A stretch of 17,933 nt of DNA, taken from contig CAMCWS010000040.1 of NCBI GenBank assembly GCA_945882755.1, positions 1 through 17,933 of the forward strand. The letters run 5' to 3'. This stretch comes from Bordetella parapertussis. Its GTDB lineage: Bacteria; Pseudomonadota; Gammaproteobacteria; Burkholderiales; Burkholderiaceae_C. Made by a program: the position numbers and the translations under genes. Positions 12,290-17,933 of the stretch are shown piece by piece. Every line of letters begins with the position of its first letter. The first letter of the stretch is position 1. Under the pieces are notes generated by a model, which was not told where the DNA came from, did no database searches, and was given only the letters and a program-made list of their open reading frames with translations.

Positions 12290-12327
12290 TGCATATTATT
12301 GCTTAGCATGAGATGCAACAAAATGCA
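12290..12327 (-). promoter_or_regulatory. TGCA-type operator candidate (BoxR/BzdR-like) at the benzoate operon promoter
   Basis: TGCA occurs at 12290-12293, 12314-12317 and 12324-12327. The last two form TGCA-N6-TGCA (TGCAACAAAATGCA), which overlaps the -35 element; the first touches the -10 element. TGCA repeats are, from memory, the recognition element of the benzoyl-CoA-responsive repressors BzdR and BoxR. Placement over the promoter of a benzoyl-CoA-forming operon fits repression relieved by benzoyl-CoA. No such regulator gene lies in the window. Confidence 0.5.
12293..12321 (-). promoter_or_regulatory. Sigma70-type promoter of the aromatic operon, probably leaderless
   Basis: On the minus strand TTGTTG (12321-12316) and TAATAT (12298-12293) are separated by exactly 17 bases. 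Transcription would start about 6-8 bases after the -10, that is at about 12285-12287, on or beside the first base of the ligase ATG (12286). The lack of a Shine-Dalgarno before this ATG agrees with a leaderless mRNA. Confidence 0.5.
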
Positions 12328-12380
12328 TATTTCACGAGAGATCGAGAGCGGACACTTTGTGTGGGTAGAATAGACCTCAT

Positions 12381-12457
<77 letters not shown>

Positions 12458-12461
12458 CACA

Positions 12462-12489
12462 AAAAAAGGCCCCTGCTGGGGCCTTTTTT
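12462..12489 (+). terminator. Intrinsic terminator between the two tRNA genes
   Basis: GGCCCC (12468-12473), loop TGCT, GGGGCC (12478-12483), then six T (12484-12489). A preceding A-run (12462-12467) can extend the stem and makes the structure potentially bidirectional. It ends the tRNA-Pro transcript five bases after the encoded CCA and would separate it from tRNA-Arg. Confidence 0.85.
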
Positions 12490-12497
12490 CTTGCATT

Positions 12498-12574
12498 CTG
12501 ACCGTAGCTCAGTTGGATAGAGCAACAGCCTTCTAAGCTGTGGGTCGGGGGTTCGATCCCCTCCGGTCAGGCCA
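12498..12574 (+). tRNA. tRNA-Arg(UCU)
   Basis: 77 bases. The acceptor CTGACCG pairs perfectly with CGGTCAG, the anticodon stem ACAGC (12525-12529) pairs with GCTGT, and the loop CTTCTAA places anticodon TCT at 12532-12534. The T arm contains GGTTCGATCC, the discriminator is G and CCA is encoded. The first pair is C1-G72. It starts eight bases after the T-run of the terminator, so its promoter must overlap that element or transcription must read through. Confidence 0.94.
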
Positions 12575-12590
12575 ATTTGGCATTCTTCAA

Positions 12591-13232
12591 TCAGTGCTTG
12601 TCTTTGGATTTTTCTTTGGCCGCTTTGTCAAAGAAATGGTGCCAGCATTCTTCTTTGGCCAATATTTTGCTTTTGTTGTCTAAGCAGTAGCTGCGGCGAA
12701 TTTTCCGCTCTTGGTCGGTGATGAAATAGCTGCGGTAAAGGGTTTTATCTAATACATACATGATGATGGTGCGTGACTGCGGGCAAGAGTCGCCCAATAT
12801 GCAGCTTCTCATGACATTGGAGTTGACATACAACTCGACAGACACAATGGGCAATTTTTTGCCATGGTTCGTTGCAACCAAGCGCACCGCACAGGTGGAG
12901 CCGGTGACCATGGCCAAACCGTCTTTGGCTGCCAACATATTGGCTTCTTCGGCCATCAATTGGCGAAACCACTCACCAATCACGCCGCGACACACAAAAT
13001 ATTCTTCTCCTTCGGTTTTATGGAAGGGCTCGATATAGGGGCGTCGTTTGGCATCAAAGTAAAAAAGCGGCTCTTGTCCTTCAAAGGTACGGGTCGGTTT
13101 ATCGGCCTTGGCTGGCTCGCCCTTCGCCTCTGCTTCAGGCTTAGGGGGCGGGTCATTGGCCCAAGCAGGGGCTAGCCACAAGCACTGCAGGCCCAACAAG
13201 ACGGATAAAACTGAAAAGCGCAATGTATTCAT
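12591..13232 (-). CDS. Exported six-cysteine protein of unknown function, paralogue A
   Basis: 213 residues; I do not recognise the family. A signal peptide with probable cleavage at AWA|ND (25/26) is followed by a Pro/Glu/Lys-rich linker (26-55) and a domain with six cysteines at 81, 114, 144, 150, 183 and 196, then a Lys-rich tail. The protein is clearly paralogous to the one encoded directly upstream. Shared elements are Y.C.G....WFR.L...E.N, C-x5-CP..RT, RSYF and C-x12-C. An even number of cysteines in an exported protein suggests three disulfides in the periplasm. It lies 67 bases after its paralogue with only a weak ribosome-binding site, probably in the same transcript. It ends convergently 16 bases from tRNA-Arg. 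Confidence 0.85.
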   Translation of the reverse strand: MNTLRFSVLSVLLGLQCLWLAPAWANDPPPKPEAEAKGEPAKADKPTRTFEGQEPLFYFDAKRRPYIEPFHKTEGEEYFVCRGVIGEWFRQLMAEEANMLAAKDGLAMVTGSTCAVRLVATNHGKKLPIVSVELYVNSNVMRSCILGDSCPQSRTIIMYVLDKTLYRSYFITDQERKIRRSYCLDNKSKILAKEECWHHFFDKAAKEKSKDKH

Positions 13233-13299
13233 AGCTCAAAAGAAGAAAAGACCTCTGTTAATCGACCAAAGAAACAAAGTCTTGAGGCGTTTTTTCCGC

Positions 13300-13992
13300 T
13301 CATTCGATGGTGTAGCAGGTCGAATTGCGGTGCCATTTACCCGTATCGGTAACGCAGTGCTGGAAAATTTCTTTGGAATTGATGTTGGAGAGAAAGTACG
13401 AGCGCATCAAAGCATTATTGACAGTTACAAAGTTAACGGTGCGGAAAACCGGGCAGTAATCGCTGCGCACACACTTGTCAAACTCTTTGCGGGTTTCGAA
13501 CAATTGCACACTGATGCGACCAGGGGTCAGGCTTCTGTCTGTGCCATAGGTAACGATGCAGTGCTCAGGATCGACAAAAGGCAAATCAGCCAGTTCGTTG
13601 AAATAGTTCATCTCCGCCACAATCAACTCTCGAAACCAAGGCGCAACGATGCCTTTGCACTCGTAGTAATCCATCTTGTCTTTGTGGTGAACCACCTCGC
13701 CCAAGGGGCGGTTGGTGGTGTCAAGCAACACCATGGGCTCTTTGCCAGAATTGGGTGGTCTGGCTTTGGCGGCCCTAGGCGCTTCGGCAAGCCCTTCTTG
13801 GCTTTGCGATCCTTCATTCATCACCGCTTGCACCCGCCGATCAAAGGTCTCAGGGTCACCTTTGTTATCAGCGCGTTTTTCAGGAACGGGTTTGAATTTA
13901 GGCTCTGCCTCAGGCTTGGAGTCCGAACAAGCGCTCAGCATGAAAACAGACGCCAGCAAAGCTGCAAAGGAAGAGGAGAAAAATGGGCGCAT
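13300..13992 (-). CDS. Six-cysteine lipoprotein of unknown function, paralogue B
   Basis: 230 residues starting at the ATG at 13992. A longer frame to a TTG at 14052 was rejected because only the shorter start gives a clean lipoprotein signal: Arg-2, a hydrophobic core and lipobox LSAC with lipidated Cys22. The residue after it is Ser, which predicts outer-membrane sorting under the +2 rule. A long charged, proline-containing linker (23-85) precedes a domain with cysteines at 112, 145, 174, 180, 213 and 226. Their spacings (33, 29, 6, 33, 13) match paralogue A (33, 30, 6, 33, 13). No known catalytic motif is seen. Lipidation here and not in A suggests an anchored/soluble pair on the same pathway. 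Confidence 0.87.
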   Translation of the reverse strand: MRPFFSSSFAALLASVFMLSACSDSKPEAEPKFKPVPEKRADNKGDPETFDRRVQAVMNEGSQSQEGLAEAPRAAKARPPNSGKEPMVLLDTTNRPLGEVVHHKDKMDYYECKGIVAPWFRELIVAEMNYFNELADLPFVDPEHCIVTYGTDRSLTPGRISVQLFETRKEFDKCVRSDYCPVFRTVNFVTVNNALMRSYFLSNINSKEIFQHCVTDTGKWHRNSTCYTIE

Positions 13993-14012
13993 GGTCAAAC
14001 AGCTAGGACGGG

Positions 14013-14031
14013 GTTGATAGCTATTATCAAC
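14013..14031. promoter_or_regulatory. Perfect 7-bp inverted repeat upstream of the six-cysteine gene pair
   Basis: GTTGATA (14013-14019), five-base spacer, TATCAAC (14025-14031). It overlaps the candidate -10 element of the lipoprotein gene. It resembles an operator for a dimeric regulator. It is not an FNR box, because TTGAT and ATCAA are seven rather than four bases apart. No T-run follows, so it is not a terminator. Confidence 0.45.
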
Positions 14032-14052
14032 TCTCGCCTGTTGGCTGCTCAA
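14023..14052 (-). promoter_or_regulatory. Candidate sigma70 promoter for the six-cysteine gene pair
   Basis: On the minus strand TTGAGC (14052-14047) and GATAAT (14028-14023) are 18 bases apart, ending about 30 bases before the lipoprotein ATG at 13992. The -35 overlaps the end of the glutathione transferase gene. The match is moderate; its strength is the coincidence with the inverted repeat. Confidence 0.4.
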
Positions 14053-14774
14053 CGCTTCTCGTATTGGGTCTTACCAAACAGGGTTTCCATGGCTTTTTTA
14101 TCGTCCTGAAGCGGTTTTCGTAAATCTGCCAGTACGGCGCAGCCGCGTTGTACCGCAGGACGCTCGCCCACGGTGTCAAACCACTCCTTCAGACGAGGGT
14201 AATCAGCCCAATCGATGCCTTGGTGCGCCCAACTGCGTACCCAAGGGAAGATGGCGATATCAGCGATGCTGTAGGTTTTACCCGCAATAAAAGGGTGATG
14301 CGCCAACTGTCGGTCCATCACGCCATACAAGCGCCGCGCTTCATTGGTGTAGCGCTCAATGGCGTAGGACACTTTTTCGGGGGCATAAATACGAAAGTGA
14401 TGCGCTTGGCCCAACATGGGACCCACACCGCCCATCTGGAACATCAACCATTGAAGCACCTCGTACTTGCCGCGGTCGCTGGCCGGCATGAATCTCCCCG
14501 TTTTGGCGGCCAAGTAAATCAGAATGGCACCCGACTCGAACAAGCTGATGGGCTTGCCGTCTGGCCCACTCGGGTCGACCAAGGCGGGAATCTTGTTGTT
14601 GGGGCTGATGGTTAAAAACTCGGGCGTGAACTGCTCGCCTTTACCAATATGCACGGGATGTACCAACCAGTCCCGACCCAACGCAAAACCACACTCCTCG
14701 AGCATGACGTGAACTTTGTGCCCATTGGGGGTAGGCCATGTGTAGACATCGATCATGGGATTTTGCGCTTTCAT
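14049..14774 (-). CDS. Nu-class glutathione transferase (YfcG/YghU-like disulfide reductase)
   Basis: 241 residues. The N-terminal thioredoxin-like domain begins IDVYTWPTPNGHKVHVMLEE. Thr15 and Asn17 correspond to Thr9 and Asn11 of Escherichia coli YfcG, which bind glutathione or glutathione disulfide. SPNNKIPALV (57-66) and LFESGAILIYLA (78-89) are the family's glutathione-binding segments, and the all-alpha C-terminal domain carries GPMLGQAHHF and YSIADIAIFPWV. The product is probably cytoplasmic, with GSH-dependent peroxidase/disulfide reductase activity. The ATG at 14774 lies three bases after the dehydrogenase stop; an internal Met at residue 7 aligns with YfcG Met1 and could be the real start. 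It belongs to the regulator-kinase-dehydrogenase operon. Confidence 0.88.
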   Translation of the reverse strand: MKAQNPMIDVYTWPTPNGHKVHVMLEECGFALGRDWLVHPVHIGKGEQFTPEFLTISPNNKIPALVDPSGPDGKPISLFESGAILIYLAAKTGRFMPASDRGKYEVLQWLMFQMGGVGPMLGQAHHFRIYAPEKVSYAIERYTNEARRLYGVMDRQLAHHPFIAGKTYSIADIAIFPWVRSWAHQGIDWADYPRLKEWFDTVGERPAVQRGCAVLADLRKPLQDDKKAMETLFGKTQYEKR

Positions 14775-14777
14775 GGC

Positions 14778-16040
14778 TTAGGAGCCGCGGGTGATGGGCA
14801 TGTCCACTTCTTGCGGCAGAGTGGCGATGTGGCGGGCCAATTCCAGCTTGGCAATCGAGTTGCGGTGCACCTCATCCGGACCATCGGCCAAACGCAATGT
14901 GCGTTGGTGGGCGTAGGCATAGGCCAAGGGGTAGTCGTCACTCACGCCGCCGCCGCCATGGGCTTGAATCGCCCAATCGATGATTTGCGTGGCCATCACG
15001 GGGGCAATCACCTTGATCATGGCAATTTCGCTTTTAGCAATCTTGTTGCCCACGGTGTCCATCATGTAGGCGGCCTTGAGGGTCAGCAAACGGGCTTGCT
15101 CGATCATGATTCGAGACTCGGCAATGCGCTCATGCCACACGCCTTGGGCGGAGATGAGTTTGCCAAAAGCGGTGCGGCTGTTGAGGCGTTTGCACATTAA
15201 CTCTAAGGCTCGCTCGGCGCAGCCAATGGTGCGCATGCAGTGGTGAATGCGCCCTGGGCCTAAGCGGCCTTGGGCGATTTCGAAGCCTCGGCCTTCGCCC
15301 AAGAGCAAATTGCCCGCTGGTACGCGAACATTTTTCAGCAACACTTCCATGTGACCATGGGGTGCGTCGTCGTAGCCGAAGACGGTCAAGGGGCGCAAAA
15401 TTTCCACGCCGGGGGAATTGGCAGGCACCACGATCATGCTCTGCTGAGAGTGGCGGGGTGCGTCGGGGTCGGTTTTGCCCATGACGATGTAAACCGCGCA
15501 ACGGGGATCACCCGCACCAGACGACCACCATTTGCGGCCATTGATCACGTAATGGTCGCCATCGCGGCGAATACTGCACTCGATGTTGGTGGCGTCGGAT
15601 GAAGCCACATCGGGTTCGGTCATCAAAAACGCCGAGCGGATATCGCCGCGCAGCAAAGGCTCTAGCCACTGGTCTTTCAGGGACTCGCTGGCATAGCGTT
15701 CAAAAGTTTCCATGTTGCCGGTGTCAGGCGCGGAGCAGTTGAACACCTCGGCGGCAAACGGTACACGGCCCATGATTTCGCACATGGGCGCGTATTCCAA
15801 GTTGCTTAAACCCTCGGGTGCCCGCTTGGAATGGGGCAAAAACAGGTTCCACAAACCCGCTTTGCGGGCCAAAGGCTTGAGTTCTTCGACGATTTTGGTG
15901 GGAATCCACGCGTTGCCAGCGGCGCGGTTGGCGGCAATTTCGGCAAAAAAGCGGGCTTCATTGGGGTAAATATGCTCGTCCATGAAGGCGAGTAAACGCG
16001 CTTGCATGGTTTTGACTTTATCGGTGTAGTCGAAATTCAT
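14778..16040 (-). CDS. Acyl-CoA dehydrogenase of the ACAD10/ACAD11 (LvaC) type
   Basis: 420-residue FAD-dependent dehydrogenase. It has [11 protein letters not shown] (139-149), [14 protein letters not shown] (about 166-179), [13 protein letters not shown] (261-273) and [15 protein letters not shown]. Where classical acyl-CoA dehydrogenases carry the catalytic Glu (medium-chain enzyme Glu376, in YEGT), this protein reads ADGPDEVH with Asp386. The GPGRIHHC and DGPDEVH motifs and the neighbouring APH kinase identify the ACAD10/11 group. In P. putida LvaC and human ACAD11 this type acts on 4-phosphoacyl-CoA, eliminating phosphate. The ATG at 16040 has GGAG seven bases upstream; a longer frame to 16136 overlaps the kinase gene and was rejected. 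It lies 34 bases after the kinase gene. Confidence 0.9.
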   Translation of the reverse strand: MNFDYTDKVKTMQARLLAFMDEHIYPNEARFFAEIAANRAAGNAWIPTKIVEELKPLARKAGLWNLFLPHSKRAPEGLSNLEYAPMCEIMGRVPFAAEVFNCSAPDTGNMETFERYASESLKDQWLEPLLRGDIRSAFLMTEPDVASSDATNIECSIRRDGDHYVINGRKWWSSGAGDPRCAVYIVMGKTDPDAPRHSQQSMIVVPANSPGVEILRPLTVFGYDDAPHGHMEVLLKNVRVPAGNLLLGEGRGFEIAQGRLGPGRIHHCMRTIGCAERALELMCKRLNSRTAFGKLISAQGVWHERIAESRIMIEQARLLTLKAAYMMDTVGNKIAKSEIAMIKVIAPVMATQIIDWAIQAHGGGGVSDDYPLAYAYAHQRTLRLADGPDEVHRNSIAKLELARHIATLPQEVDMPITRGS

Positions 16041-16074
16041 CAGGGGTCTCCGTTGGTTTAATGGGTGTCGAAAA

Positions 16075-17163
16075 TCAAGAACCGCTGCGTTGGGCAAACA
16101 GCCACGCCAACTCAGCCATGGGACGTGCGCCCGCACCCGAGGCCTTGGCCTGTGCGCTGGACGCCGTGCCGTCTTCTACCCGCTTGGCAATGCCTTGCAA
16201 GATGGCGGCGATGCGAAACATGTTGTAAGCGAGGTAGAAATTCCAATCGGGCTTTAAAGCTTCCAAAGTGGTCAATCCGCTGCGCTGGCAATACAGGTCG
16301 ACGTACTCGTCTTCCAAGGGAATGCCCAAGGCTGCGTGATCCAAGCCACCAATACCTCTGAAACTGCCCGGTGGGATATGCCACGACATGCAGTGGTAGC
16401 TGAAGTCGGCCAAGGGGTGGCCAAGTGTGGACAACTCCCAGTCCAAAACCGCCAATACACGCGGCTCGGTGGGGTGAAAAATCAGGTTGTCGAGCCGGAA
16501 GTCGCCATGCACGATGCAGGTGTGGTCGGCACGGGCGCTGGCCGGCATGTGGGCGGGCAGCCATTCCATCAGCTTGTCCATCTCGTGGATGGGCTGGGTG
16601 ACAGACGCGATGTACTGCTTGCTCCAGCGGCCAATTTGGCGGTCAAAGTAGTTGCCTGGCTTGCCAAAACTGCCCAAGCCTTGGGCGACATGGTCCACCG
16701 CACGCAAAGCAGCGATGACACGGTTCATCTCAAGGTAAATATCGCGGCGCTCAGGTGGTGTCATGCTAGGCAAGGCCTGGTCCCACAGCACCCGCCCTTG
16801 CACAAACTCCATCACATAAAACGCTCGACCGATGATGGACTCGTCGTCGCACAGCACATGCATTTGCGCCACCGGCACGTCGGTGCCTTGCAAGCCACTC
16901 ATCACTGCAAATTCGCGTTCAATCGCGTGGGCCGAGGGCAGCAACTTGGCGACTGGCCCAGGCTTGGCTCGCATCACATAGCTTTTGCTGGGGGTGTTGA
17001 GTTTGTAGGTGGGGTTGGACTGCCCGCCTTTGAACATCTCCACTTCCAAGGGGCCAGCAAAACCCGGCATATGGGCTTGCAGCCACAGCGTCAGTGCGTG
17101 GGTGTCAAAGCGGTGGGCGTCGCTCACCTCACGGGTACCCACAAAATTGTCAAATGCGCTCAT
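16075..17163 (-). CDS. APH-fold acyl-CoA kinase of the ACAD10/11 N-terminal (LvaA) type
   Basis: 362-residue aminoglycoside-phosphotransferase-fold kinase. It has a glycine-rich [10 protein letters not shown] (44-53), YVMRAKP (62-68), the Brenner/catalytic loop [12 protein letters not shown] with Asp221 and the metal-binding [14 protein letters not shown] with Asp241. The pattern HGDFRLDN...[12 protein letters not shown] matches the N-terminal domain of human ACAD11. In P. putida, LvaA phosphorylates the 4-hydroxy group of 4-hydroxyvaleryl-CoA for the partner dehydrogenase; the same role is inferred here. An antibiotic-resistance role is unlikely. The ATG at 17163 has GGAG seven bases upstream and follows the regulator stop by four bases; the frame extending to 17223 lies within the regulator gene and was rejected. 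Confidence 0.88.
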   Translation of the reverse strand: MSAFDNFVGTREVSDAHRFDTHALTLWLQAHMPGFAGPLEVEMFKGGQSNPTYKLNTPSKSYVMRAKPGPVAKLLPSAHAIEREFAVMSGLQGTDVPVAQMHVLCDDESIIGRAFYVMEFVQGRVLWDQALPSMTPPERRDIYLEMNRVIAALRAVDHVAQGLGSFGKPGNYFDRQIGRWSKQYIASVTQPIHEMDKLMEWLPAHMPASARADHTCIVHGDFRLDNLIFHPTEPRVLAVLDWELSTLGHPLADFSYHCMSWHIPPGSFRGIGGLDHAALGIPLEDEYVDLYCQRSGLTTLEALKPDWNFYLAYNMFRIAAILQGIAKRVEDGTASSAQAKASGAGARPMAELAWLFAQRSGS

Positions 17164-17167
17164 GGCT

Positions 17168-17884
17168 TTACTCCGAGGCGCTGATGCGCAACAAGGCTTC
17201 GCGGTCTCGTACCACCAAACCACCTGGCTCGATGCGCAAGATATCTTCGCGCTCCATGGCTTTCAGCTCTTGATTCACCCGTTGGCGAGAGGCGCCCAGC
17301 AGTTGCGCCAATTCCTCTTGGGCCAAATGCAGTCCGATGCGGGTTTCGCTGCCGTGGTGCAGCGAAGGCACCCCATAGCTGCGCGCCAGATGCAGCAGTT
17401 GCTTGGCCAGGCGTGAACGCAGGGGCAGGGTGTTGAGGTCCTCGACCAAGCCAAACAGCTGGCGGATGCGACGCGCTTGCAGGCGCAGCAAGGCATCGTA
17501 AAGCTCGACGTGGGTGGCCAAGATTTTCTGGAAATCGGCTTTGGCCACGCACAAAATGCTGGTCTCCCCATGGGCGTACGCATCGTGGGTGCGGGTGTCG
17601 CCGTCCAAGATGGCCACATCGCCAAACCAAATCCCTGGCTCCACATAGGTGAAGGTGATTTGCTTGCCCGACAGCGAGGTGCTGCTGACCCTCACCGCGC
17701 CCTTGGCACAGGCCATCCACTCCTCGGGCGGGTCGCCACGGGCGGAAATCAAATCGCCATCTTTGAGTCGTTTGACGTAAGCGCATCGAAGTATGTCGTG
17801 TCTAAGTGAAGGAGAAAGGCTGGAGAACCAGCGACCACTGTTGATCGCCTCTCTTTCCTCCATTGTCAGAATTGGTTCGTCCAT
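17168..17884 (-). CDS. CRP/FNR-family transcriptional regulator
   Basis: 238 residues. An N-terminal cyclic-nucleotide-type beta-roll (about 20-125) contains FGDVAILDGDTRT (87-99), comparable to the phosphate-binding cassette, with Arg98. A dimerisation helix (about 126-155) is followed by a winged helix-turn-helix, LAQEELAQLLGASRQRVNQEL (about 187-207), and a wing RIEPGGLVV. The three cysteines (34, 59, 112) are not arranged as an FNR iron-sulfur site, so it is CRP-like; the effector is unknown. AAGGA lies six bases before the ATG at 17884. It is first of the co-directional set and four bases from the kinase gene, so it probably controls this operon. The promoter lies in or beyond the last 49 bases of the window, where I see no convincing elements. 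Confidence 0.88.
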   Translation of the reverse strand: MDEPILTMEEREAINSGRWFSSLSPSLRHDILRCAYVKRLKDGDLISARGDPPEEWMACAKGAVRVSSTSLSGKQITFTYVEPGIWFGDVAILDGDTRTHDAYAHGETSILCVAKADFQKILATHVELYDALLRLQARRIRQLFGLVEDLNTLPLRSRLAKQLLHLARSYGVPSLHHGSETRIGLHLAQEELAQLLGASRQRVNQELKAMEREDILRIEPGGLVVRDREALLRISASE

Positions 17885-17933
17885 GCTCTGTCCTTTGAGT
17901 GACTGTTGATCGAATTTGTGTCGCCTGGGGGAC

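Noticed and set aside
12366..12371. TAGAAT as -10 element of the tRNA-Pro promoter
   Set aside because: Position is plausible, but no acceptable -35 hexamer is found 15-19 bases upstream, so I do not list it as a feature.
13279..13300. Hairpin just after the lipoprotein stop (GAGCG...CGCCTC on the minus strand) as a terminator between the two paralogues
   Set aside because: The stem needs a bulge and is not followed by a T-run; the paralogues more likely share a transcript.
14013..14031. Reading the inverted repeat as an FNR/DNR box or a terminator
   Set aside because: The TTGAT/ATCAA halves are seven bases apart, not four, and no T-run follows on either strand.
13108..14109. Plus-strand frame of 333 codons opposite the six-cysteine lipoprotein
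   Set aside because: It is the antisense shadow. The minus strand has a lipobox and a conserved cysteine pattern shared with the neighbouring paralogue.
16336..17184. Plus-strand frame of 282 codons opposite the APH kinase
   Set aside because: Antisense shadow; the kinase motifs HGDFRLDN and [12 protein letters not shown] lie on the minus strand.
17885..17933. CRP-type palindrome for autoregulation upstream of the regulator gene
   Set aside because: No TGTGA-N6-TCACA or similar symmetric site could be read in these 49 bases; half-site resemblance only.

Overview
The window looks like a chromosomal segment of a betaproteobacterium of the Burkholderiales, most like Comamonadaceae such as Limnohabitans or Rhodoferax. 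This rests on the resemblance of the proteins and tRNAs and on the box-type aromatic gene set; the genus is a guess. All gene assignments are by reading motifs and recalled family sequences; no database search was run.

Left part (1-4017, plus strand): the 3' part of a very large secreted RTX/calcium-binding protein. Its reading frame is already open at base 1, so the true start lies outside. It carries five RTX blocks at a period of about 260 residues. The blocks are separated by two kinds of insert domain: an unrecognised one of about 140-150 residues in three copies, and a discoidin-like one present near each end.

Middle part (4067-12286, minus strand): one tightly packed eight-gene operon, read from right to left. 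It encodes benzoate-CoA ligase, then a complete branched-chain/aromatic-type ABC importer (periplasmic binding protein, LivH, LivM, LivG, LivF), then 4-hydroxybenzoate 3-monooxygenase (PobA), then a short family III CoA-transferase / alpha-methylacyl-CoA racemase-like protein. Most junctions overlap by 1-8 bases. The simplest reading is capture and activation of aromatic acids: import, CoA-thioester formation for a benzoyl-CoA route, and ring hydroxylation of 4-hydroxybenzoate to protocatechuate. The operon start carries a sigma70-like promoter whose predicted transcription start falls on or next to the ATG of the ligase gene, which lacks a Shine-Dalgarno sequence. A TGCA-N6-TGCA motif, like those described for BzdR/BoxR benzoyl-CoA regulators, overlaps the -35 element.

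Divergent from that operon are two plus-strand tRNA genes, tRNA-Pro(UGG) and tRNA-Arg(UCU), with a strong intrinsic terminator between them (12381-12574).

Right part (12591-17884, minus strand): six co-directional genes. A CRP-type regulator is followed by an APH-fold kinase, an acyl-CoA dehydrogenase and a Nu-class (YfcG-like) glutathione transferase. The kinase and dehydrogenase correspond to the two halves of human ACAD10/ACAD11 and to LvaA/LvaC of Pseudomonas putida, which catabolise 4-hydroxy acids through a phosphorylated acyl-CoA. Downstream, behind their own candidate promoter and a perfect 7-bp inverted repeat, lie two tandem paralogues of an unrecognised exported six-cysteine family, one lipoprotein and one with an ordinary signal peptide. 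There is no gene-free stretch longer than 300 bases; the largest gap between features is the 94-base space at 12287-12380.
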